Shown here one piece after another: positions 7,862 to 15,355 of a stretch of DNA of 16,517 bases. The translations under genes and the position numbers were made by a program. Source of the stretch: Actinomycetota bacterium (GTDB lineage: Bacteria > Actinomycetota > Actinomycetes > S36-B12); contig WLLZ01000033.1 in NCBI GenBank assembly GCA_009700485.1, positions 1 to 16,517 of the forward strand. Reading direction: 5' to 3'. Numbering within the stretch: the stretch's first letter is position 1; each line of letters begins with the position of its first letter. The notes under the pieces are model-generated. The model searched no databases, was not told the DNA's origin, and worked only from the letters and a program-made list of their open reading frames with translations.

Positions 7862-7888
7862 ATGACCTGGCTAAGAGCCTTAGGTCAT
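7862..7888 (-). promoter_or_regulatory. Hairpin immediately upstream of the guaA ribosome binding site
   Basis: ATGACCT (7862-7868) pairs with AGGTCAT (7882-7888), and GGCT (7869-7872) with AGCC (7876-7879), around a 3-base AAG loop with one 2-base bulge: 11 pairs in 27 bases. On the minus strand it ends just before the AGG used as Shine-Dalgarno for guaA. It may be an operator, an attenuator-like leader structure or a processing site. It does not match a purine riboswitch that I can recognise. Confidence 0.5.
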
Positions 7889-7922
7889 TGAGTGTTGCTG
7901 CTGCTCCAATTGGGCGCCGCCG

Positions 7923-8225
7923 CTAATTTCCGAAAGCACCTAGAACCATAAAGGCGCCGAGGATGACCAAATCCACCAGCAAAGCCACGAACGCGGTGAT
8001 GATGATCCACCACTTGGCGGAGGTAGCGAGTTTGCGGGCCCTTGCCACCTCATCGGCCCGCAAGGCTGCGCCCGCCCGAAATGCCTGAATCACGGCAATT
8101 ATCCCCAAAGGCAAGAACCCCAGGGCGGCAACCAAAATTGCCCAACCTAGGTGTGGGGACGGCAGAATCCCCGAGTCGACGCCCTCGGGGGTAGTCGCTT
8201 GGTCAATAGTCGGGTCGCTAGCCAT
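7923..8225 (-). CDS. Small CD225/dispanin-family membrane protein
   Basis: A 100-residue protein with a polar N-terminus and two hydrophobic segments, about 26-48 and 72-98. The first segment and the loop after it (GWAILVAALGFLPLGIIAVI, then an Ala/Arg-rich stretch and SAKWW) match the CD225 (IFITM-like, PF04505) pattern common in small actinobacterial membrane proteins: an intramembrane helix, a short cytoplasmic loop and a second helix. AAGG lies eight bases before the ATG at 8225, giving a firm start. The function of bacterial members is mostly unknown. It is upstream of guaA on the same strand and divergent from the molybdenum hydroxylase operon. The family call is good; no function is proposed. 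Confidence 0.8.
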   Translation of the reverse strand: MASDPTIDQATTPEGVDSGILPSPHLGWAILVAALGFLPLGIIAVIQAFRAGAALRADEVARARKLATSAKWWIIITAFVALLVDLVILGAFMVLGAFGN

Positions 8226-8243
8226 CGAGTGAACCTTATCCGG

Positions 8244-8255
8244 AAAAAATTTTTT
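8244..8255. promoter_or_regulatory. A6T6 palindrome in divergent promoter region
   Basis: A perfect AAAAAATTTTTT lies in the 101-base gap between the divergent CD225 and hydroxylase-operon starts. Such tracts bend or stiffen DNA and are often near promoters. A weak rightward promoter could overlap it (TTGGGA at 8254-8259, 17-base spacer, CATTCT at 8277-8282). Confidence 0.35.
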
Positions 8256-8326
8256 GGGACAAAGCGCGAAATCTCACATTCTTCTGTACCGTGACCCTCA
8301 TCACAATCCCCGCGGGAAGGAACCTT

Positions 8327-8815
8327 ATGGCCCACATTACGGTCACCGTTGATGGCACTTCATATAAAGGCGAGGTTGAGCCACGCAAACTGCTCGTCCA
8401 TTGGCTCCGCGAGGACATCGGCCGGGTCGGTACCGTCGTTGGCTGCGACACCTCTAATTGCGGCGCCTGCACGGTGCTGCTAAACGGACGCAGCGTCAAA
8501 TCCTGCAGCGTCCTGGCAGTGCAGGCAGATGGCAGCGAAGTCACAACTATTCAGGGCCTTTCCGATGGCAATGAGTGGCACCCGGTGCAAACTGCATTCA
8601 AGGAGTGCCACGGGTTGCAATGTGGGTACTGCACCCCGGGCATGGTGATGGCCACGGTTGACCTGCTCTCGGAAAATCCAACACCTTCAGAGCAGGAAAT
8701 CCGCGAAGGGCTCGAAGGCAATCTTTGTCGCTGCACCGGATATCACAACATCGTTAAGTCAGTTTCATATGCCGCCGACCTCATGTCGGCCGGCCCCACG
8801 AAAGGTGCGAAATGA
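8327..8815 (+). CDS. coxS: Molybdenum hydroxylase small subunit, two [2Fe-2S] clusters (CoxS-like)
   Basis: A 162-residue iron-sulfur subunit of the xanthine oxidase family. The N-terminal plant-ferredoxin-type cluster is bound by C40, C45, C48 and C60. The C-terminal helical domain binds the second cluster through C99, C102, C134 and C136 (CGYCTPG and CRCTGY). Length and spacing match CoxS-type subunits. It passes electrons from the molybdenum centre of the large subunit to FAD in the medium subunit, in the cytoplasm. The ATG at 8327 is preceded by GGGAAGGAA, which decides it over a GTG at 8291. Its stop overlaps the large-subunit start by four bases (ATGA), so the two are translationally coupled. 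All eight cysteines are intact. Confidence 0.95.
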   Translation: MAHITVTVDGTSYKGEVEPRKLLVHWLREDIGRVGTVVGCDTSNCGACTVLLNGRSVKSCSVLAVQADGSEVTTIQGLSDGNEWHPVQTAFKECHGLQCGYCTPGMVMATVDLLSENPTPSEQEIREGLEGNLCRCTGYHNIVKSVSYAADLMSAGPTKGAK

Positions 8816-11184
8816 CCGCTGCACTTGATACCGATACCGCACTCGGTAAGCCGATCCGACGCAAGGAAGATGCACACCTCCTGCACGGGCAAACTAACTG
8901 GACCGACAACATCCAGCTACCCGGCACTGTTCACATGGCAATTTTGCGCAGCCCGATGGCACACGCGAAAATTACAAAACTCGACGTATCGGGGGCGCTG
9001 AAGCAACCAGGTGTCGTAGCGGCATACGGCGCCAAAGAACTCGGCGAACTAAATGGCGGAGTACCGTGCGTCTGGCCGGTCACCGACGACATAAAGATGC
9101 CAGCATTTCCAGCTCTAGCGATCGACAAGGTCCGGCAAGTTGGTGACTGCGTTGCAGTTGTACTTGCAACCAGTGTCGCTGCCGCTGTTGACGCGCTGGA
9201 TGCCATCGAGGTTTCATATGAGGCATTGCCCGCCGTTACTGACATGGAAGCAGCACTCACAAGCGGCAGTGCGCTTGTCCATGACGAAATCGAGACCAAT
9301 GCTTGCTATGTGTACAAGATGCCATGCGGTGACTATGAGGCTTCACGGGCGAAGGCCGACGTAGTTGTGGCTCGGCGTTTCATCAACCAACGCCTAATTC
9401 CAACATTCATGGAGCCGCGCTCGGTGGTTGCCGCGCCAATGGGCATGAGCGACGAAATCACCATCTGGTCCTCAACTCAGATTCCGCACATACTTCGCGT
9501 ACTACTGGCACTCGTTACTGGAATACCTGAAAACAATTTACGCGTAGTCGCACCGGATGTGGGCGGTGGATTCGGCGGGAAATTGCAGTGCTACCGCGAG
9601 GAAATCCTCGTCACGAATCTCGCGAAGAAACTTGGTCGTCCGGTTAAGTGGACCGAGACCCGAAGTGAAAACATGGTCGCGACCCACCATGGCCGCGACC
9701 AAATCCAAGATATCGAAATCGCTGCCACCAAGGACGGAAAGATCCTCGGCCTCAAGGTCACGCTATTAGCCAATATGGGTGCATATCTTCAGATAATTAC
9801 CCCTGGGGTTCCACTTCTTGGCATGTTCATGTACCCAGCGATTTACAAGATGGACTCCTATGACTTCACCTGCACGGGTGTGTTCACGAACAAGACTCCG
9901 ACAGACGCTTACCGAGGTGCCGGCCGGCCGGAAGCCACATATGCCATCGAGAGAATCATCGATGAGCTGGCGGCCGAAATCGGCATGGAGCCCATGGAGT
10001 TGCGCAAGAAGAACTGGATTACGCACGAAGAATTCCCTTACACCACAGTCGCGGGTCTGACTTACGACACCGGTAACTACGAGGCGGCAACTGAAAAAGC
10101 TCTCGCCATGTTTGATTACGACGGTCTGCGAGCCGAGCAAGCACGGCGTCGGGCATCCGGTGATCCTGTGCAGCTTGGCATCGGTATTTCAACGTTCACC
10201 GAGATGTGCGGCCTTGCGCCATCACGTACCCTCGGCGCACTTAAGTATGTCGCTGGCGGCTGGGAGCACTGCACAGTTCGAGCACTTCCGACCGGCAAGA
10301 TCGAAGTAGTCACCGGCACTTCGCCACACGGTCAAGGCCATGAGACCGCTTGGAGCCAAATCGCCAGCAGCATCCTTGGAGTTCCGGTTGAGGACATTGA
10401 GGTAATTCACAGCGACACCGGGCGCTCGCCGTATGGTATGGATACCTACGGCTCCAGATCCCTTGCAGTTGGCGGCCAGGCGATCAAAGCCGCTAGTGAA
10501 AGGCTGGTTGAGAAAGCCCGCGTCATTGCTGCGCATCAACTTGAGTGCAGTGCCTCCGACCTGGAATTCATCAATGGCAGTTTCCACGTCAAGGGCGACC
10601 CGAGTAAGTCACAGGCGCTAGGCGCAGTGGCCTTTGAGGCATTCACCGCACACAACCTGCCACCGGGCGTGGAACCAACCTTGCAAGCCGAGGCCACCAT
10701 CGACCCTGAGGATTTCTCATATCCCCACGGCACCCACCTCGCGGCGATGGAGGTAGATACTGAAACCGGCCAAGTCAAATTGCGCAAGTACGTGTGCGTC
10801 GACGACGTCGGCATACAGGTGAACCCCATGATCGTCGAAGGCCAAGTTCATGGAGGCGTTGCCCAAGGAATTGCGCAAGCATTATTTGAAGGCGCCGAGT
10901 ACGACGAGGACGGCAACTTGTTGACCGCAAGCCTCGCTGATTATCTGATCCCCAGCGCAGCTGACCTACCCTCGTTCGATACCGGCACCACGGTCACCCC
11001 GTCGACTAGTCACCCGCTAGGCACCAAGGGCGTTGGCGAGGCCGGCGCGATCGCCTCAACACCAGCAATCATCAACGGCATAGTCGACGCTCTGCGGCAC
11101 CTCGGAGTTACTGATGTAGCAATGCCCGCGTCACCACAAACCGTGTGGCGAACAATCCAGGCGGCTAAGGCAGGAGCCAAATGA
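8812..11184 (+). CDS. coxL: Molybdenum hydroxylase large subunit, form II CoxL type
   Basis: A 790-residue molybdopterin-cytosine-dinucleotide subunit. Visible landmarks are GGGFGGK (251-257), the active-site loop AYRGAGR (366-372), GQGHET (507-512) and the catalytic glutamate E743 in GVGEAGAIA. True CO dehydrogenases (form I) carry AYXCSFR, whose cysteine binds copper through a bridging sulfur. Here that position is glycine (G369). AYRGAGR is the form II signature, and the S-L-M gene order agrees with it. Form II enzymes have been called putative CO dehydrogenases, but several family members oxidise aldehydes, purines or N-heterocycles. The reaction is therefore hydroxylation of an unknown substrate using water, with electrons passed to the small subunit. 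Start and stop overlap the neighbouring genes by four bases each. Maturation genes (CoxD, CoxG, XdhC type) are not in the window. Confidence 0.95.
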   Translation: MTAALDTDTALGKPIRRKEDAHLLHGQTNWTDNIQLPGTVHMAILRSPMAHAKITKLDVSGALKQPGVVAAYGAKELGELNGGVPCVWPVTDDIKMPAFPALAIDKVRQVGDCVAVVLATSVAAAVDALDAIEVSYEALPAVTDMEAALTSGSALVHDEIETNACYVYKMPCGDYEASRAKADVVVARRFINQRLIPTFMEPRSVVAAPMGMSDEITIWSSTQIPHILRVLLALVTGIPENNLRVVAPDVGGGFGGKLQCYREEILVTNLAKKLGRPVKWTETRSENMVATHHGRDQIQDIEIAATKDGKILGLKVTLLANMGAYLQIITPGVPLLGMFMYPAIYKMDSYDFTCTGVFTNKTPTDAYRGAGRPEATYAIERIIDELAAEIGMEPMELRKKNWITHEEFPYTTVAGLTYDTGNYEAATEKALAMFDYDGLRAEQARRRASGDPVQLGIGISTFTEMCGLAPSRTLGALKYVAGGWEHCTVRALPTGKIEVVTGTSPHGQGHETAWSQIASSILGVPVEDIEVIHSDTGRSPYGMDTYGSRSLAVGGQAIKAASERLVEKARVIAAHQLECSASDLEFINGSFHVKGDPSKSQALGAVAFEAFTAHNLPPGVEPTLQAEATIDPEDFSYPHGTHLAAMEVDTETGQVKLRKYVCVDDVGIQVNPMIVEGQVHGGVAQGIAQALFEGAEYDEDGNLLTASLADYLIPSAADLPSFDTGTTVTPSTSHPLGTKGVGEAGAIASTPAIINGIVDALRHLGVTDVAMPASPQTVWRTIQAAKAGAK

Positions 11185-12029
11185 TTCCCGTCGAATTTGA
11201 TTACGTAAAGGTGACCACGATCGACCAAGCAATCGCCGCACTGAAGGCTGGCGGTGAAGATTCCAAGATCATTTCAGGTGGGCAATCACTAGTACCCGTA
11301 CTTAGATTGCGAATGGCCGAGCCGTCCGTGCTCGTAGATTGCGGTGCTATCGACGAAATGCTCGGAGTTCGTGAAGATGGAGGCTCTATCACCATTGGCG
11401 CTGCCACCACGCACCACGCAGTAATGAGCAACCCACTGGTGCAAAAACACGCGCTCCTATTGGCACAAGCAACGGCCACAGTGGCCGATCCGGCGATTCG
11501 GCATCGCGGTACTACAGGTGGGGCGCTAGCTCATGCCGACCCTGCCGGTGATGTCCCGGCGGCGGCACTGGCCCTGGATGCTTCGTTCACAATCGCCGGC
11601 CCTGGTGGCCGGCGAACGGTCGCAGCCAAAGACTTCTTCCTTGATTACTTCACCACAGCCGTAGGCCCGGATGAAATCCTCGTAAGTTTTAGTATCCCCA
11701 AATGCGACTGGGGCAGCCATTACGCGAAATTCAACCGCACCGCGCAAGCTTGGGCAATTGTCGGCGTGGCAGCGGTTGTCAATGTCGAGGGCGGAGTCAT
11801 CAAGGAGGCCCGCATTGGCCTAACCAATATGGCACCAACCGCGGTTCGAGCAAGCACGGTCGAGGCTGCACTCGTCGGAGCGTCATCGGCGGCTGACATC
11901 ACCGCGGCCGCCATGCACGCGGCCGATGGCACTCGGGCAACAAGTGACCTCCATGCCAAGGCCGATTACCGGGAGCATCTGGCCCGGGTAATCACCGCAC
12001 GGGCAGTTCGGGCCGCTTCAGGTATCTAG
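11181..12029 (+). CDS. coxM: Molybdenum hydroxylase FAD-binding medium subunit (CoxM-like)
   Basis: A 282-residue flavoprotein subunit, normal for the family. FAD-binding signatures are SGGQS (32-36), AATTHH (74-79) and TTGGALAHADPAGD (111-124). The C-terminal half has the CO-dehydrogenase flavoprotein domain ending in the basic TARAVRAA stretch. It takes electrons from the iron-sulfur subunit and passes them to an acceptor, probably quinone or another carrier; no NAD site is evident. Its ATG overlaps the large-subunit stop (ATGA), completing a compact S-L-M operon. Its stop lies only 29 bases from the end of the convergent GMC oxidoreductase gene, with no clear terminator between. Confidence 0.94.
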   Translation: MIPVEFDYVKVTTIDQAIAALKAGGEDSKIISGGQSLVPVLRLRMAEPSVLVDCGAIDEMLGVREDGGSITIGAATTHHAVMSNPLVQKHALLLAQATATVADPAIRHRGTTGGALAHADPAGDVPAAALALDASFTIAGPGGRRTVAAKDFFLDYFTTAVGPDEILVSFSIPKCDWGSHYAKFNRTAQAWAIVGVAAVVNVEGGVIKEARIGLTNMAPTAVRASTVEAALVGASSAADITAAAMHAADGTRATSDLHAKADYREHLARVITARAVRAASGI

Positions 12030-12058
12030 CCAGGCACCGCGCTTACCCATATTGGCAG

Positions 12059-13759
12059 CTAGAGGGCCACAATCGGTAAGCGCAGCGCTGCCGGGGCGTG
12101 ATCGGGCACCACCGGATTCTTGGGGGCCACCGGCTGCACCCGCACATAAGGCAGCCCGAGTTCCGGCCGAGAGTCTTCCTCCCCCTTATTGGGCCACAGG
12201 GCCATCGCCCGCTCGGCTTGCGCGGTGATGGTTAAAGAGGGGTTGACCCCAAGATTTGCGGTGATGGCAGCGCCATCAACAACATGCAGACCCGGGTGGC
12301 CAAAGGCCCGATGGTAAGCATCGATCACCCCGTGTTCAGCATCGGCACCGATTACGCAACCACCAACGAAGTGCGCTGTCACCGCAGCATCAAAGTTTTC
12401 GAACACACTGCTACCTGGAACCCCACCGATTTTTTCGGCAACCCGCTTGATCACCTCATGGGCCACAGGCAAGTATGTAGGCGCCGGATTGGACTCATCT
12501 TTTTTGGTGGTTAGGTGCCAACGGCCAAAACGTGATTTTTTACCGACAATGGTTAGCGAATTGTCGACCGGCTGCATCACCAATGAGATAACCGCTCGTT
12601 CACTCCAGTGGTGCACATTAAGCAATGAAGCCACATTGCGCCGTTGCCGTACCAGCTCACCGGCCCAGGTTTTCCAGCGGGCTCTACCTAATTGCGGAAC
12701 GGTGATTACCGACTGCAATAGCCCCATTGAATTCGAGCCCTTGCCGTACCGAACGGGTTCGACGTGGGTATTTGGGTCCGGATACCAGCTCGAAGTAATT
12801 GCGACCCCTTGCGTGTAGTCGGAGTCTGGAGATTTTGCAACGGCACCAAGAATTGATTCTGAATTAGTCCGCGATAAGCGGCCCAACCTCTTCGAAAGGC
12901 GCGTCAATTTACCCGAATCACTCATTTGGTGCAATAACTTCTGGGTATTAAATGTGCCCGCGGCCATGATCACATGGGCGGCACTAAATGACCTGGTGCG
13001 CTTGCCTAAATGGAGCCCGGTCCGCACAGTAGTTACTTCATATCCACCACCGGCGCGCTCAGTAATACCTGTCACGGTTGTTAGCGGGTGCACCCTTGCG
13101 CCGGCTAATTCTGCAAGCCCTAAGTAGTTTTTAGGCAGCGTATTTTTGGCACCGTGGCGACACCCGGTCATGCACTCACCGCATTCAATGCACCCGGTGC
13201 GTTCTGGGCCAACGCCGCCAAAGAAAGGGTCGGGGCTGGTAACGCCGTGGCCGGAGCCAAAATAGACACCAACCGGAGTGAGCCGAAAGGTATGCCCTAC
13301 TCCCATGTCGTCGGCAACGGCCTTCATGATCTCGTCGCTAGGAGTCATTGTGGGGTTCTCGGTAACCCCAAGCATTCGGGCTGCTTGATCGTAGAAAGGT
13401 GTCAACTCATCGGCCCAGTCAGTGATATTGACCCACTGCGGGTCGGTGAAGTATTGCTTTCCCGGTACATACAAGGTATTCGCATAGTTCAAGCTGCCGC
13501 CGCCGACTCCGGCCCCGGCTAGTACCACCACATCCTTAAGTACATGTATTCGTTGCAGCCCCGTCAGGCCCAACTTTGGTGCCCACAGGAACCGCGAGAG
13601 GTGCCATGAATTCTTGGGGTAGGTAGTTTCATCAAATCGGCGGCCAGCTTCCAAGACACCGACCCGGTAGCCCTTTTCAACCAAGCGCAAAGCGGAGACG
13701 GATCCACCAAAACCGGAACCGATGATGACTACATCGAAATCCAATTGACTACCAGGCAT
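12059..13759 (-). CDS. choD: GMC-family FAD oxidoreductase, ChoD-like (Rv3409c type)
   Basis: A 566-residue flavoprotein. The FAD dinucleotide fold is at GSGFGG (14-19) with the LEAGRRF acidic end (36-42). A GMC-type GAGVGGGSLNYANTLY loop follows (82-97), and the C-terminal VVDGAAITANLGVNPSLTI closes the FAD site. Similarity to mycobacterial ChoD, recalled from memory, runs through the whole length. That protein was named cholesterol oxidase, but the activity is doubtful, so only oxidation of an alcohol-type substrate is inferred here. C190, C193, C196 and C200 form a CxxCxxCxxxC cluster that could bind iron-sulfur. No signal peptide is seen. AGGA lies seven bases before the ATG. It is the last gene of the guaB operon, 23 bases after the aldehyde dehydrogenase gene. 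Confidence 0.9.
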   Translation of the reverse strand: MPGSQLDFDVVIIGSGFGGSVSALRLVEKGYRVGVLEAGRRFDETTYPKNSWHLSRFLWAPKLGLTGLQRIHVLKDVVVLAGAGVGGGSLNYANTLYVPGKQYFTDPQWVNITDWADELTPFYDQAARMLGVTENPTMTPSDEIMKAVADDMGVGHTFRLTPVGVYFGSGHGVTSPDPFFGGVGPERTGCIECGECMTGCRHGAKNTLPKNYLGLAELAGARVHPLTTVTGITERAGGGYEVTTVRTGLHLGKRTRSFSAAHVIMAAGTFNTQKLLHQMSDSGKLTRLSKRLGRLSRTNSESILGAVAKSPDSDYTQGVAITSSWYPDPNTHVEPVRYGKGSNSMGLLQSVITVPQLGRARWKTWAGELVRQRRNVASLLNVHHWSERAVISLVMQPVDNSLTIVGKKSRFGRWHLTTKKDESNPAPTYLPVAHEVIKRVAEKIGGVPGSSVFENFDAAVTAHFVGGCVIGADAEHGVIDAYHRAFGHPGLHVVDGAAITANLGVNPSLTITAQAERAMALWPNKGEEDSRPELGLPYVRVQPVAPKNPVVPDHAPAALRLPIVAL

Positions 13760-13782
13760 GACAATTTCCTAATCTGTGGGTG

Positions 13783-15345
13783 CTATTTCAAACCAAACTT
13801 CTTCATGGCTCCAACCGCATTCGCAAGGGTGCCACCCCAGCGCTCATTTGACCACCCGAACGGTGCACCAAAACCAAATGCCCGTTGCGTCGCGATGGTT
13901 TGCACCTCCGTGTATTGCAAGAAACCCTCTCTGCCGTGGCGGCGCCCCAGCCCAGAATCGCCCATCCCACCCATGGGGGCACGAACACTGCCCCAGGCGG
14001 CGGCGTAACCCTCATTAATATTTACGGTGCCCGCCTTGAGCTGGGCCGCAATTTTGCGGCCCGCTTGGGTATCGCGGGTTAGGACCGAGGCATTTAACCC
14101 GTAGAAGGTGTCGTTAGCCATGGCAACCGCCTGCTCATCGGAGCTAAATGGGTAAACCGCGACCACCGGGCCAAAAGTTTCGTCGCGACATAACCCCATA
14201 TCCTCGGTGACCCCAGCCAAGACCGTTGGCTCTAGGTAGTACGGACCCACCTCGGGCCGCGCCCGCCCACCAACAAGCACCCGAGCACCATGCGCAATGG
14301 CGTCGGCAAGGTGCACCTGCACTCGATCAAGTTGCCGCTGTGAAATGAGCGAGCCCATATCTGCACCCCAACCGGTACCAGCGACCATCCGCATCGCGGC
14401 AACGCGTGGCAAGAATAAATCCAAGAACGGCTGCATTACTTCTTCATGGATATACATCCGCTCAATTGAGACACAAAGTTGACCGGCATTCGCAAAACAG
14501 GCTCGCACCGCTATCTCAGCTGCGCGCGCAACGTCTACATCGGCGCGGATGATCATCGCGTTTTTGCCACCTAACTCCAGTGAGCAACCGATGAGTCTTT
14601 CACCACACCGCCGCGCCACCTCGCGGCCCACTTGAGTAGACCCGGTGAACATCACATAATCCACCCGATCGATTACCATCGGCCCAACATCTTGACCCTC
14701 GCCAGTTACAACGCGGATCACCGATTCTGGGACGCCAGCTTCAATCATCAAATCAACAACCCATAGGGCGGTCAATGACGTTTGTGGATCTGGCTTCAGC
14801 ACCACCGCATTACCAGCCAGCAGCGCCGGGATCGCATCGCTAGCTGCCAACGTAAGTGGATAGTTCCACGGCGAAATGATGCCAACTACGCCCTTGGGAT
14901 GGCGCAACTCCTGCACCCCAACGAGCACAGGAAGCGCACCTCGATGGCGCACCGGCCTCATTAAACGAACCGCATCACGCGCGTAGTGCCGAGCGACGAT
15001 CAACACATCAAGGATTTCTTCCATGGCATCGCGCCGGGCTTTACCCGTCTCAAGCTGAATGATGTCTAGGCCCTCGTCACGTCGCTGCATGACTAAGTCG
15101 TGGAATTTCAGGAAGATGCGAGCACGTTCTTGAACCGGGCGCTGAGCCCACCAGCCTTGGGCCTTGCGTGCGGTGGCGACACAAGCAGCAACATCAACTT
15201 CGGTAGATATCGGCATCGAATAAAGGACAGCCCCGGTAAAAGGTGCAATTACGTCAAGTCGCTCGGGGTTGGTTCCAACGGCCGCATGCGCGAGTAACCG
15301 CCGGGTGACAGCGGGCTCCATTTCAACCCCCACAGCAACACTCAT
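13783..15345 (-). CDS. gabD2: Succinate-semialdehyde-type NAD(P)+ aldehyde dehydrogenase
   Basis: A 520-residue aldehyde dehydrogenase with all catalytic residues: N161 in SPWNYP, K184 in LKPDPQT, E257 in ELGGKN and C291 in NAGQLCVSIER. The overall pattern, including GTVNINEGYAAAWGS and APMGGMGDSGLGRRHG, is that of mycobacterial GabD2. That enzyme is annotated as oxidising succinate semialdehyde to succinate; other aldehydes cannot be excluded. I chose the ATG at 15345: GAGG from the end of guaB3 is eight bases upstream, and the guaB3 stop codon (15358-15356) is part of this site, implying coupled translation. Upstream in-frame starts (15351, 15378) are less well placed. It sits between guaB3 and the ChoD-like gene, which are adjacent in mycobacteria. 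Confidence 0.92.
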   Translation of the reverse strand: MSVAVGVEMEPAVTRRLLAHAAVGTNPERLDVIAPFTGAVLYSMPISTEVDVAACVATARKAQGWWAQRPVQERARIFLKFHDLVMQRRDEGLDIIQLETGKARRDAMEEILDVLIVARHYARDAVRLMRPVRHRGALPVLVGVQELRHPKGVVGIISPWNYPLTLAASDAIPALLAGNAVVLKPDPQTSLTALWVVDLMIEAGVPESVIRVVTGEGQDVGPMVIDRVDYVMFTGSTQVGREVARRCGERLIGCSLELGGKNAMIIRADVDVARAAEIAVRACFANAGQLCVSIERMYIHEEVMQPFLDLFLPRVAAMRMVAGTGWGADMGSLISQRQLDRVQVHLADAIAHGARVLVGGRARPEVGPYYLEPTVLAGVTEDMGLCRDETFGPVVAVYPFSSDEQAVAMANDTFYGLNASVLTRDTQAGRKIAAQLKAGTVNINEGYAAAWGSVRAPMGGMGDSGLGRRHGREGFLQYTEVQTIATQRAFGFGAPFGWSNERWGGTLANAVGAMKKFGLK

Positions 15346-15355
15346 CTGCATCCCC

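Noticed and set aside
9766..10140. 124-codon minus-strand frame inside the large hydroxylase subunit
   Set aside because: Antisense shadow without a credible start signal or motif.
8812..11184. Annotation as form I (true) CO dehydrogenase
   Set aside because: The active-site loop is AYRGAGR, not AYXCSFR, and the gene order is S-L-M rather than M-S-L.
12026..12062. CTAG-containing inverted repeat at the convergent ends of the medium-subunit and GMC genes
   Set aside because: Mostly arises from two TAG stops facing each other; pairing is short and bulged, with no T-tract.
13154..13522. 122-codon plus-strand frame inside the GMC oxidoreductase
   Set aside because: Antisense to a full-length conserved flavoprotein; no independent support.
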